Of a DNA stretch of 64,000 nucleotides, positions 9,609 through 17,678 are shown one piece after another; within the stretch, counting starts at the first letter, position 1; each line of letters begins with the position of its first letter. The stretch covers positions 434,001 through 498,000 of the forward strand of contig JAOAHD010000007.1 of the NCBI GenBank assembly GCA_026415395.1, in the 5' to 3' direction. The translations under genes were made by a program, and so were the position numbers. The notes below the pieces were generated by a model. That model ran no database searches, was not told the DNA's origin, and saw only the letters and a program-made list of their open reading frames with translations. Source of the DNA: Candidatus Binatia bacterium (lineage in GTDB: Bacteria > Desulfobacterota > Binatia > HRBIN30).

Positions 9609-10604
9609 TCATCTTCGCACAGACGTGGGCCGCCGCGCGAAATTGTTGCTCGTGTCCGGATCCGCCGGATAACTCAATGTTGCGACATTCGTCACCGTAG
9701 GATAGGCATCGCTGCCCACGCCAACCGTTAGCGTAATCGCTGTGATTCCTCCCACCGGCAGCGAATCGCTGTACGTGCACTGCACGGTACTGCCGCTCGC
9801 TTGGCAGCTCCATCCTGTGCCGGTTGCGCTTACAAACGACAGGCCTTGGGGGAGTGCATCCGTCACGACCAGTGGAATGTTCGTCACCTGCGGCCCGAGG
9901 TTACTAACGGTGAGAATATAGGTTCCGTTGCTTCCTACGATGAACCGGCCGGCTACGGCCGCGCTCAAAGCGAGATTGGTCGAGTTCGGAATGGGCGTTG
10001 CCGTCGGTGTCGGGGAGCGGGTGATCGAAGGTGTCGGTGAAGTCGTCGGGCTCAGGGTGCGAGTTGGCGTCCACGTTGGCCGGTTCGGCGGGAATGTCGG
10101 AGAGGGGGTGAACGTCGGGATCGGTCGGCGCGACGGGCGCACACTGGTGGTCTTAACGACCACGTTGTTTGTTGGCCGCAGATCTGGCCCATAACGGATG
10201 CTGAGGATCGTGGAAGCACGGGGAACGGCTTCGCGTGCAACGGAGACGGTGAAGCTAAACGTGCTGCTTTGACCGGCGCGAATTGAAGCACTGGTTGCGC
10301 ACACGGCGCCACTTTCGCTGGCTCCGCATTGCCAGCTCCCGGCACTGCTGAGGAGCGCGAGCCCCGCAGGGAGCTGTGCGATGACCGCGATTTCCCCCTC
10401 CGTGGCGGCCGCACCGTTGTTGACCACCGTGATCACGTAGCGCCCTGGCATGCCTACCTGGAAGGAAGTGGCCGTCGCGCGGATCGCGAGATCGGTAACG
10501 CCTTGCGCCCTGGCGGCCGATGGAAAAAGCATCGCGGCGGCGAGGAGAGAGAAGACGAACGCCCGACCGAGTCTGCCCAATCCAAGCTCACTGATGGCCC
10601 TCAT
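9609..10604 (-). CDS. secreted DUF11-repeat protein with Thr-Pro linker
   Basis: 331 residues. GGAGG sits 6 nt before ATG 10604, which selects this start. Residues 1-34 are a Sec signal peptide ending near SAARAQG. Two DUF11-type immunoglobulin-like beta domains (about 36-155 and 210-325) share the pattern VTVxNxGxxxT...LPxGLxxxSSxGxWxC and end in NN motifs. They are joined by a linker of about 50 residues rich in Thr, Pro and Ser. Such proteins are exported and often sit at the cell surface; the binding function is unknown. The linker style matches the dockerin proteins at 26.5 and 30.7 kb. Confidence 0.85.
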   Translation of the reverse strand: MRAISELGLGRLGRAFVFSLLAAAMLFPSAARAQGVTDLAIRATATSFQVGMPGRYVITVVNNGAAATEGEIAVIAQLPAGLALLSSAGSWQCGASESGAVCATSASIRAGQSSTFSFTVSVAREAVPRASTILSIRYGPDLRPTNNVVVKTTSVRPSRRPIPTFTPSPTFPPNRPTWTPTRTLSPTTSPTPSITRSPTPTATPIPNSTNLALSAAVAGRFIVGSNGTYILTVSNLGPQVTNIPLVVTDALPQGLSFVSATGTGWSCQASGSTVQCTYSDSLPVGGITAITLTVGVGSDAYPTVTNVATLSYPADPDTSNNFARRPTSVRR

Positions 10605-10743
10605 GTTTGTCCTCCCGTGCAGGGTCACGTTTACGTGGAGTGCGGGTGCATGGCAAGCAAATTCCAGCATGTTGCCGTGCTTGCGTCGGCTCGAACCTAA
10701 GGGCTAGAAACGCTGCGCGTGCGTACCACGAGGAGTGCGAGCG

Positions 10744-11121
10744 ATGCCGATTTACGAGTTCCGTTGTCGTAAGTGCCGCAAGCGCTTTTCCATCCTTACC
10801 TTGCGCATCGGCGAATCCTACGAAGTGCGCTGCGAACACTGCGGGGCTACGGAGGCACAACGGTTAATGTCCCGCTTTGCCATGCCGAAATCGGACGAAG
10901 CGCGCATGGAAGCCTTGGCCGACCCCAGCCGCTTTGGAGATCTCGATGAGAATGACCCAAAGAGTTTCGCTCGTTGGATGCGGAGCGTCGGCAAAGAAAT
11001 GGGCGATGAGTTCGGCGGTGACGAGTTCGAGGAAATGATCGACGAGATCGAGAGCGGCGAGGGGCACGAAGCCGCTGAGGGAGAAGAGCCAGAGTCGGGG
11101 GTTAGCTCCGAGGAAGATTAG
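10744..11121 (+). CDS. FmdB-family zinc ribbon protein
   Basis: 125 residues. It opens with MPIYEFRCRKC and has a Cys4 zinc ribbon (CRKC ... CEHC, residues 8-39) characteristic of FmdB-type regulatory proteins. Residues 40-125 are strongly acidic and probably disordered. A GAGGAG motif lies upstream of ATG 10744, which also matches the family's start. The function of most members is unknown; they are proposed regulators or small adaptors. The gene converges on ispF with a 33-bp gap. Confidence 0.85.
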   Translation: MPIYEFRCRKCRKRFSILTLRIGESYEVRCEHCGATEAQRLMSRFAMPKSDEARMEALADPSRFGDLDENDPKSFARWMRSVGKEMGDEFGGDEFEEMIDEIESGEGHEAAEGEEPESGVSSEED

Positions 11122-11154
11122 CCGCGCTTGCGCCCTCGTGCGGGGACTTCGGCC

Positions 11155-11649
11155 CTAGCGAACCTGTTGCTGGGGTTGCTCCCGCAGCGCGGCAACGACG
11201 GTGGCTGCGATTGCCTCGCCACGACCAATGGCGTCGACGCCTTCGTTGGACTTTGCTTTCACGCTCACTGCCTCAATCGGGATTCCGAGGAGCTCTGCGA
11301 TCCGGGAGCGCATGGCATGGCGGTGAGGGGCGAGGCGCGGGGCTTCAGCAACGATCGTGACGTCGACGTTGAACACCTCCCAGCCTTCCTGCTGGACGAG
11401 GCGGGCCACTTCTTTGACGAGCACGGAGCTTGGCGTACCGAGAAAGCGCTCGTCGGTATCGGGGAAAAGTTGGCCAATGTCTCCGAGGGCCATCGCGCCG
11501 AGCAGGGCATCACAGAGCGCGTGCAGAACAACGTCGCCGTCGGAGTGCCCTAACAAGCCGCGATCGTACTCGAGGGCAACTCCCCCGAGGTACAAGGCTC
11601 GCCCGGGAACGAGCTTGTGTAAGTCGTAACCATGGCCAACGCGAATCAT
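11155..11649 (-). CDS. ispF: 2-C-methyl-D-erythritol 2,4-cyclodiphosphate synthase
   Basis: 164 residues, normal length. It forms the cyclic diphosphate in the MEP pathway of isoprenoid synthesis. The metal ligands in GHGYDLH (Asp9, His11) and the GLLGHSDGDVVLHA block with the conserved His and Asp residues are present, as is the C-terminal KAKSNEGVDAIGRGEAIA stretch. It is the only MEP gene in the window and stands alone, divergent from ntrB across 175 bp. Other MEP genes, including ispD, are not seen. Confidence 0.95.
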   Translation of the reverse strand: MIRVGHGYDLHKLVPGRALYLGGVALEYDRGLLGHSDGDVVLHALCDALLGAMALGDIGQLFPDTDERFLGTPSSVLVKEVARLVQQEGWEVFNVDVTIVAEAPRLAPHRHAMRSRIAELLGIPIEAVSVKAKSNEGVDAIGRGEAIAATVVAALREQPQQQVR

Positions 11650-11824
11650 CGCGACTCGGCGTTAGCACGGCATGCCGGAAAGGAAAACCAGCGAAATTGG
11701 ATGCCGTGGAAAGGTGCGTGCTCAGAGCTTGGGCGAGTCAAGCGCGGATGTTGTTGCTTAAGCAAGTGGTTGTTAGTTTGCCCGTCACAAGCGGAGACGT
11801 GCCGCTCCGCTCGTCTCGACACTA

Positions 11825-12916
11825 GTGGAGCAGCGCTACCTAGCGGCGATGATGGAGAATGTCTTAGGGAGCCTTGGCGAGGCCGTGGTGCTCACCGACC
11901 GAGACGGCATTGTGGTCTTTCTCAACCCAGCAGCACAAGAGCTGATGGGCTGGAGCGAGGCGCAAGTTTGCCGGCGGCCAGTGAGGGATGTGTTTGCCGC
12001 CTCTCCGGTGGTAGCGGACTTGGTGAGCCGCACACTGGCCTCCGCACAGCGGCAAGCATGCGGGGAGACTGTATTGCAGATCGGTGCGGGGCGCAGCCTA
12101 CCTCTGCGGGTGAGCTGCTCGCCGGTCTGGTCGCCGCACGGCGCCATTGAGGGTACGGCACTCGTGTTTCATGACCTCACGTATCAGCGAAAGCTGGAGC
12201 AGGCGGTGCGTCGCACGGAAACTTTGGCGCGCCTCGGCGCCTTGGTGGCTGGCTTGGCGCACGAAGTGAAGAACCCATTAGGTGGCATCCGGGGAACGGC
12301 ACAGTTACTGGCTGACCGCTACGGCAACGACCCCGAAATCCGCGAGTACACTTCCATCATGATCCGTGAAACCGATCGTTTGGCGCGCCTGGTGGAACAA
12401 CTGCTGCTTTTAGGGAGCCCGGCCACGCCAAAGCTGGAGCCGGTTAACGTGCACCGCACTCTGCATGAGGTCTTGCGGCTCTGCCGCCCGCAGCTCGAAA
12501 GAAGCGGGATCGGAACCGCTCTGGAGATCGATCCGAGCCTGCCCGAAATTTGGTCCGATCCGGACCAACTCACACAACTCTTTCTCAATTTGGTTCACAA
12601 CGCTTGCGAGGCCATGGAGAGTGGCGGGCGCCTGACGATCGTGACCCGGATGGAGACCGATTATCATATCGTGAAGGGCAGCGGCCCCGGCAAGTTTGTC
12701 CGGGTGGAAATTGCTGACACCGGTCCCGGGTTTGCGGAGGAAGTGTTGGACCAGGCATTTGAGCCTTTTTTTACGACGAAGCCAAAGGGAACCGGCCTCG
12801 GCTTGGCCATCTGCCAGCGCATCGTTACCACGCTCGGGGGATACATTCATCTCGGAAACCGTGAACTCGGGGGAGCGGTGGTCACGGTGCATTTGCCGGT
12901 GGACGGAAGAACATGA
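11825..12916 (+). CDS. NtrB/GlnL-like PAS sensor histidine kinase
   Basis: 363 residues from GTG 11825 (an ATG at 11849 is an alternative). It has no membrane segment, so it is a cytosolic sensor. Residues 10-115 form a PAS domain. The HisKA H-box is GLAHEVKNPLGGIRG with phospho-accepting His146. The HATPase_c domain shows the N box (LVHNACEAME), G1 (DTGPGF) and G2 (GTGLGLAIC). It should phosphorylate the NtrC-like regulator whose ATG overlaps its stop (ATGA). A nitrogen-status role is likely by analogy, but no glnA or glnB is nearby. Confidence 0.9.
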   Translation: MEQRYLAAMMENVLGSLGEAVVLTDRDGIVVFLNPAAQELMGWSEAQVCRRPVRDVFAASPVVADLVSRTLASAQRQACGETVLQIGAGRSLPLRVSCSPVWSPHGAIEGTALVFHDLTYQRKLEQAVRRTETLARLGALVAGLAHEVKNPLGGIRGTAQLLADRYGNDPEIREYTSIMIRETDRLARLVEQLLLLGSPATPKLEPVNVHRTLHEVLRLCRPQLERSGIGTALEIDPSLPEIWSDPDQLTQLFLNLVHNACEAMESGGRLTIVTRMETDYHIVKGSGPGKFVRVEIADTGPGFAEEVLDQAFEPFFTTKPKGTGLGLAICQRIVTTLGGYIHLGNRELGGAVVTVHLPVDGRT

Positions 12917-14376
12917 CCGCGCCAGTTCCGCGTGTGCTCGTTGCCGACGATGAAGAGTCGATCCGCTGGGTCTTGCAGCGGGCGATAGGCGATTTGGGCT
13001 GGGAGGTGGATGTCGCGGTTGACGGCCACGAGGCTCTCACCAAACTCACTGACGACCAGTATGACATTGCGCTCGTCGATATTCGTATGCCCGGCGTCGA
13101 TGGTTTGTCCCTGTTGTCCAAATTGCGTGACGCTGGAAGCAACACCTCCGTGATCATCATCACCGCGCAAAACACCATGGCGAATGCGATCGAGGCCATG
13201 AAGCGCGGGGCTTACGATTACGTGACGAAGCCGTTCGACTTGGAGGAGGTGCGCATCCTTCTCCAACGTCTGGTGGAGATGCGCCGCCAAACCGCCGAGC
13301 TCGAACGACTCGAGCGGGACCAAAGAAAACGCTTCGAGCTCGGGGTGGAAATTGTCGGCCGCACGCCGGCAATGCAGGAAATATTCAAGACCATTGGGCG
13401 CGTGGCGCCCACCGACGCTACCGTGCTCATCCAAGGGGAGAGCGGCACCGGCAAGGAATTGATTGCCCGGGCCATTCACGCTCACTCGCGGCGGTGGAGC
13501 AGGCCGTTCGTGGCATTGAACTGTTCCGCCGTCCCACGCGACTTGTTGGAAAGCGAGCTGTTCGGTCACGAACGGGGCGCGTTTACGGGTGCCACGGAGC
13601 AGCGACCAGGGGTGTTCGAAGTCGCGCACGAGGGCACGTTGTTTCTCGACGAAGTGGGCGACATGCCACTGGAGCTGCAGGCCAAGTTGTTGCGTGTGGT
13701 CCAGGAACGGGAACTCACCCGCGTCGGCGGTCGCGAGGTGATCAAAATCGATGTTCGCTTGATTGCGGCAACGAACCAAAACTTGGACCGCGCGGTGCGC
13801 GAAGGGAAATTCCGGGAGGACTTGTACTTTCGTCTTGCCGTGGTGCCAATCCACGTTCCCCCGCTGCGGCAACGGCGAGCCGATATTCCTGAACTCGTGC
13901 GCTACTTCCTCGAGAAGATCAATCGCGAACTCGGTACGCGGGTGGCCGGAATCTCCGATAGGGCTCTGGCCAAGTTACTGGATCACTCGTGGCCGGGCAA
14001 CGTCCGCGAGCTCGAAAATACCTTGGTGCGCGCCGCCGTGCTCGCACCCGGCCCGCTCCTGATGCCGAATGACTTGAGTCTCGGCGAGGCTCCGCAAGCT
14101 GTGACCGATGGTGGTGAACAACTTACCCTGGAGGCCGCGGTGCGCCGGGTGGCAGAATCGTTGCTCGGGGACAACCCCGACGTCCTACCGCGCGAGCTTT
14201 ATATGCGCGTGCTGGAGCGGGTTGAACGACCATTGATTGAGTTTGCGCTGGAGCGGACCGGGGGCAACCAACTGCGGGCAGCCGCCTTGCTGGGCATCAA
14301 TCGCAACACCCTTCATAAAAAGATGACGCAGTTGCGGATCCCTCCCCGACGCGTTGGCGGTGAGAGTGGCACTTGA
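12913..14376 (+). CDS. NtrC-family sigma-54-dependent response regulator
   Basis: 487 residues. Receiver domain 6-120 has acidic residues ADDEE, phospho-acceptor Asp56 and Lys105. The AAA+ domain has Walker A GESGTGKE (175-182) and the sigma-54 contact loop GAFTGA (222-227). A C-terminal Fis-type helix-turn-helix reads LRAAALLGINRNTLHKKM. It is a complete enhancer-binding activator for sigma-54 RNA polymerase, driven by the upstream kinase. The gene overlaps ntrB by 4 nt, and thiE follows at once. Target promoters are not identified here. Confidence 0.93.
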   Translation: MTAPVPRVLVADDEESIRWVLQRAIGDLGWEVDVAVDGHEALTKLTDDQYDIALVDIRMPGVDGLSLLSKLRDAGSNTSVIIITAQNTMANAIEAMKRGAYDYVTKPFDLEEVRILLQRLVEMRRQTAELERLERDQRKRFELGVEIVGRTPAMQEIFKTIGRVAPTDATVLIQGESGTGKELIARAIHAHSRRWSRPFVALNCSAVPRDLLESELFGHERGAFTGATEQRPGVFEVAHEGTLFLDEVGDMPLELQAKLLRVVQERELTRVGGREVIKIDVRLIAATNQNLDRAVREGKFREDLYFRLAVVPIHVPPLRQRRADIPELVRYFLEKINRELGTRVAGISDRALAKLLDHSWPGNVRELENTLVRAAVLAPGPLLMPNDLSLGEAPQAVTDGGEQLTLEAAVRRVAESLLGDNPDVLPRELYMRVLERVERPLIEFALERTGGNQLRAAALLGINRNTLHKKMTQLRIPPRRVGGESGT

Positions 14377-14387
14377 TTGTTCGTCCC

Positions 14388-15029
14388 ATGTTCCGTCTTC
14401 CTTGCCCTGTGTACCCAATTGTGGACTGCGACGCCGCTTCTCAGCAGGACCCGTTGCGCTTCGCCATCTCCCTGCTCGAAGCTGGTGTGCCGCTCTTGCA
14501 ACTGCGGGCGAAGTCGCGGACCAGCCGCGAGTTTCTCGCCCTGGCAACCGAGATTGCCACGGCCTGTGCTCAGCATGGTGCGCAGTTGGTCATCAATGAC
14601 CGCCCGGACATTGCCTTGCTTGCGGGGGCGGCTGGGGTGCACTTGGGGCAAGAAGACATCCCCCCCGATGCCGTTCGCCCGTGGTTTGGCCGGCCGCGGA
14701 TCATTGGTTGGTCGACGCACAACCTGACCCAGGCCGTCGCAGCAGCAAGCACAGGGCTGGTGGATTATATCGGCGTGGGGCCCATATTCTCTACTTCCAG
14801 CAAAGCGAACCCCGATCCGGTCGTGGGTCTTGCATTGCTGGGAGAAATTCGGGCCGCGGTGCAACTGCCGATTGTCGCCATCGGAGGGATCTCTGAGGCC
14901 AATGCGCAAGCGGTGCTCGACGCGGGGGCTGATGCCGTGGCCATGATCAGCGCGATTGCACGGGCCCCGGAGCCAGGGGCGTTCGTGCGCCGCTTGCTCG
15001 ACACCCTTGTTCCGCAAAGACGGGCTTGA
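14388..15029 (+). CDS. thiE: thiamine-phosphate synthase
   Basis: 213 residues. It couples HMP pyrophosphate and the thiazole phosphate to thiamine phosphate. The TIM-barrel motifs LQLRAKS, VINDRPDIAL, GVHLGQED and VAIGGI are conserved. Translation may start at ATG 14388 or at TTG 14373, which would overlap the ntrC stop (TTGA) and follows a GGTGAG-like site. Location in an ntrBC operon is unusual for a thiamine gene, and no TPP riboswitch is visible. Confidence 0.9.
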   Translation: MFRLPCPVYPIVDCDAASQQDPLRFAISLLEAGVPLLQLRAKSRTSREFLALATEIATACAQHGAQLVINDRPDIALLAGAAGVHLGQEDIPPDAVRPWFGRPRIIGWSTHNLTQAVAAASTGLVDYIGVGPIFSTSSKANPDPVVGLALLGEIRAAVQLPIVAIGGISEANAQAVLDAGADAVAMISAIARAPEPGAFVRRLLDTLVPQRRA

Positions 15030-15056
15030 TCCGACAAGCGGCGTCGGTGGCGCCGG

Positions 15057-17678
15057 TCAGGGGTTCTTTAAGGGAAGCGCAAGCAGCTCGTTCTCTGCGA
15101 CGGTCACCAGCAAGCGCCGCCGCTGTCGATCTTCCGTAACACCCATGGGCATCGCCTCAACCGTGTTTCCCTCCCGCTTCACGGAAATGGCGCGGAGAAG
15201 GTCGCCGCTAGGGTTGTAGAGGCGCACCTCGTGCGCGTGCGGAACGTTAACCCAGAGGTTCCCACCCGTGGCCCAAGCAATTTGGGGCTCCGAAAGCGCC
15301 CGGACACCGAGGCCCGCGATGGCAAAGCTGCCTCGGTCCTCACCGGAAAGCGTAAATCTGCGGATTGCGGCCATGCCGTTGTCGGTGACGTAGACAGTGC
15401 TGGTCTCTTCGTCGACGACAATTCCGACAGGTTCGCGCAATGGAGTTCCGCCATTGTTACTTCCATCCCATCGATCCACGATCGTCCCATCGGGCGATAA
15501 AACGACCACGCGGTTGTTCCCACTGTCGGCGATGAACAGCGTGCCGGACCGTGTGACCGCGACCCCGCGCGGAGAGAAGAGATCGGCCACGTATTGTCGG
15601 AGATATTCGCCGGCTTTGCTGAATACCTGGATGCGGTGGTTCCACGTGTCGCAAACGAACAACTCGTTCTTCGGCCCGATGGCTAGGCCAGAGGGCTGGC
15701 GGAACTGCCCCGGATCCACACCAGGTGTGCCTCCGATGGCAAACTGCGGATGGAGGGCCGAGTCGAACCATACCACGCGGTCGTGCCCGAAGTCGCTCAC
15801 CACAATGGTGCCATCGTGGAACACTGCTACCCCGCGCGGCTCAGCGAGCGAAGCCAGATCCGCTTGCCCGGCGGTCACTCTGAACCCCGAGGGCGAAGCA
15901 CCCGCAGTCGGCGCTGTGTCGGGTTCTGCCGGCTTTGCTGAGTTAGAAGCCGGGACGAGCAACACCCGAGCAAAAATGCGGCCGCTGTCGTTCGGCGGGT
16001 AACGCAGCGAGACGATCTCATGTTCGGGGTATCGGTTGCGCAGCTCAGCCATGACGAGGAGTGCCAGGGTCTCGTCGGGGAACACAAAAGCCAAGCCACG
16101 TTGCCCGGGTTTCGGCAGCGTCACGCGCAAAAGCTCGCTCGGATCCTCGTACTTGGTGAACGCCGCGGTGAACGGATCGCCCCCTTGGTACGTGAGGTAG
16201 ATGAGCGTCTCTGTAGGGAATCGGCTGCTGGTAACCCAAACCCGATGGGTTGGCATCAAGGTTCGGAGGTACTGGCCCAGCACTGTGGTCTCTGGATAGT
16301 ACCCCCAAACGAGACGCCTCGTAGGACCGAGGTACTGCGTATACGTCGCCCACGCTGATCCGACGACTAGGGCTGCAGCCACCGAGGCAGCGACCGCGCG
16401 GCGCCACAATTGCGGGGTGATTCGGGCGAGCTCCTCCGCGACATAAAATGCCCCGAGACCAGCGAAGCCGTACACGAACGGCATGGTGCCGATGTCCCGG
16501 TTCATGTTGGGCTTGCTCATCAAGCCGGGAAGCAGACCGACGATGAACCCTACCGTTAGGAACTGAGCGCGCGGGTCACGCAGCGAAACCAGGCACCAGA
16601 CGAGGCCGAGAGGAAACAGCACCGCGGCGAAGTACTCCAGGCCTGGGGTGTTCACGAAGAAGTCGTCTCCATTGGCCCAATAGTGAAAGATCAGGAGAGT
16701 GTCCTTGAGCGCGCTCAGCCGAGAGTACTGCTGCAACAAATACGTTTGGCGACCGAAAAATTTCTCCCAGTTGGTCAGCGCGTACCAGGCCAGAGGCGCG
16801 ATGGCGGCTGCAAATGCCACCGCCCCGGCCAGGAGTTGCCAGCCGTAGCGGCGAAGAAACCCGCGGAGGGTCCAACCCTGCAGAGCGAAAACAGGAATCC
16901 AGAGCAAAAACACCAAGGGGAATGCCTGCCCGGCGTTGTACGTATTCGCGGTGGCTGCCAGGAAGATCCCTGCGAGCGCAAAAGGCCAGGTCTTGCGGGT
17001 TTCAAGGCCGTGCCAGAAAAAGCAGCAAGTCAGGATGGTAAACAAAGGCTGAAAGTCGGAGCGCCAGCCAGTGCGGCTGAAGACGAGACTCCAGCCGGAG
17101 ACGCCGTGAAGCGCCGTGGTGAGTAACGCCACCCGGACGCCGAACATCGTGCGCACCCACCAATAGAGAAAAGGTAGGAACAGGCATCCAGCAATGACGG
17201 AGGGCAAGTAGACCGCCAGAGGAACGTTGCCCAGCCACCAGACAAAGGGGGCACGAAAGTAAAACGTGAGAGTTTCTCGCCCCCACGCGGCCGAGATAAA
17301 GGGCGTGTATGGAATGCCGTTCAGGATGGCCAGGGCATACTGTCCCTCCCATGCAGCATCGTGATTGAGACCGGGGGGGAACTCGTCGAGCTTGTGGACC
17401 TTGAAAAAAATGCCCAAGGCGATCACCACCAGCGCGAGTGCGAGTTCGACGTGGCGGTTGCCTCTGTCCGCCTCCGGGCGCGGCAGTGTTCGTTGCCCCG
17501 CGGGCGCCCACCAGAGCGAGGCGGCAAAGAGCACAAGCGCGGCCAGCCACAGCGGCGCAGCGAGTCCAACTTGCCACTTGAAGGCAAGACAGTACTGTGC
17601 CGTTCCGGCGAGAATCAGACTGGTGAGGAAGAAGCCGAGCCGAGCACCAGAAGGTCGCGCGCTGTTACCTGCCTCCAT
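15057..17678 (-). CDS. GT-C (PMT/ArnT-like) membrane glycosyltransferase fused to an NHL propeller
   Basis: 873 residues. The N-terminal two thirds contain 11-13 predicted hydrophobic helices in the layout of GT39/83 mannosyltransferase-type enzymes. The first extracytoplasmic loop reads PPGLNHDAAWEGQYA (Asp107, Glu111), the usual site of the catalytic acidic pair. From about residue 605 to the end, five or six NHL repeats (EPRGVAV, QPSGLAI, SPRGVAV, EPVGIVV with DxxNxR turns) should form a beta-propeller, probably periplasmic. It overlaps the upstream gene by 14 nt. The likely reaction is sugar transfer from a polyprenyl-phosphate donor; the acceptor is unknown. A GT-C to NHL fusion is uncommon. 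Confidence 0.82.
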   Translation of the reverse strand: MEAGNSARPSGARLGFFLTSLILAGTAQYCLAFKWQVGLAAPLWLAALVLFAASLWWAPAGQRTLPRPEADRGNRHVELALALVVIALGIFFKVHKLDEFPPGLNHDAAWEGQYALAILNGIPYTPFISAAWGRETLTFYFRAPFVWWLGNVPLAVYLPSVIAGCLFLPFLYWWVRTMFGVRVALLTTALHGVSGWSLVFSRTGWRSDFQPLFTILTCCFFWHGLETRKTWPFALAGIFLAATANTYNAGQAFPLVFLLWIPVFALQGWTLRGFLRRYGWQLLAGAVAFAAAIAPLAWYALTNWEKFFGRQTYLLQQYSRLSALKDTLLIFHYWANGDDFFVNTPGLEYFAAVLFPLGLVWCLVSLRDPRAQFLTVGFIVGLLPGLMSKPNMNRDIGTMPFVYGFAGLGAFYVAEELARITPQLWRRAVAASVAAALVVGSAWATYTQYLGPTRRLVWGYYPETTVLGQYLRTLMPTHRVWVTSSRFPTETLIYLTYQGGDPFTAAFTKYEDPSELLRVTLPKPGQRGLAFVFPDETLALLVMAELRNRYPEHEIVSLRYPPNDSGRIFARVLLVPASNSAKPAEPDTAPTAGASPSGFRVTAGQADLASLAEPRGVAVFHDGTIVVSDFGHDRVVWFDSALHPQFAIGGTPGVDPGQFRQPSGLAIGPKNELFVCDTWNHRIQVFSKAGEYLRQYVADLFSPRGVAVTRSGTLFIADSGNNRVVVLSPDGTIVDRWDGSNNGGTPLREPVGIVVDEETSTVYVTDNGMAAIRRFTLSGEDRGSFAIAGLGVRALSEPQIAWATGGNLWVNVPHAHEVRLYNPSGDLLRAISVKREGNTVEAMPMGVTEDRQRRRLLVTVAENELLALPLKNP

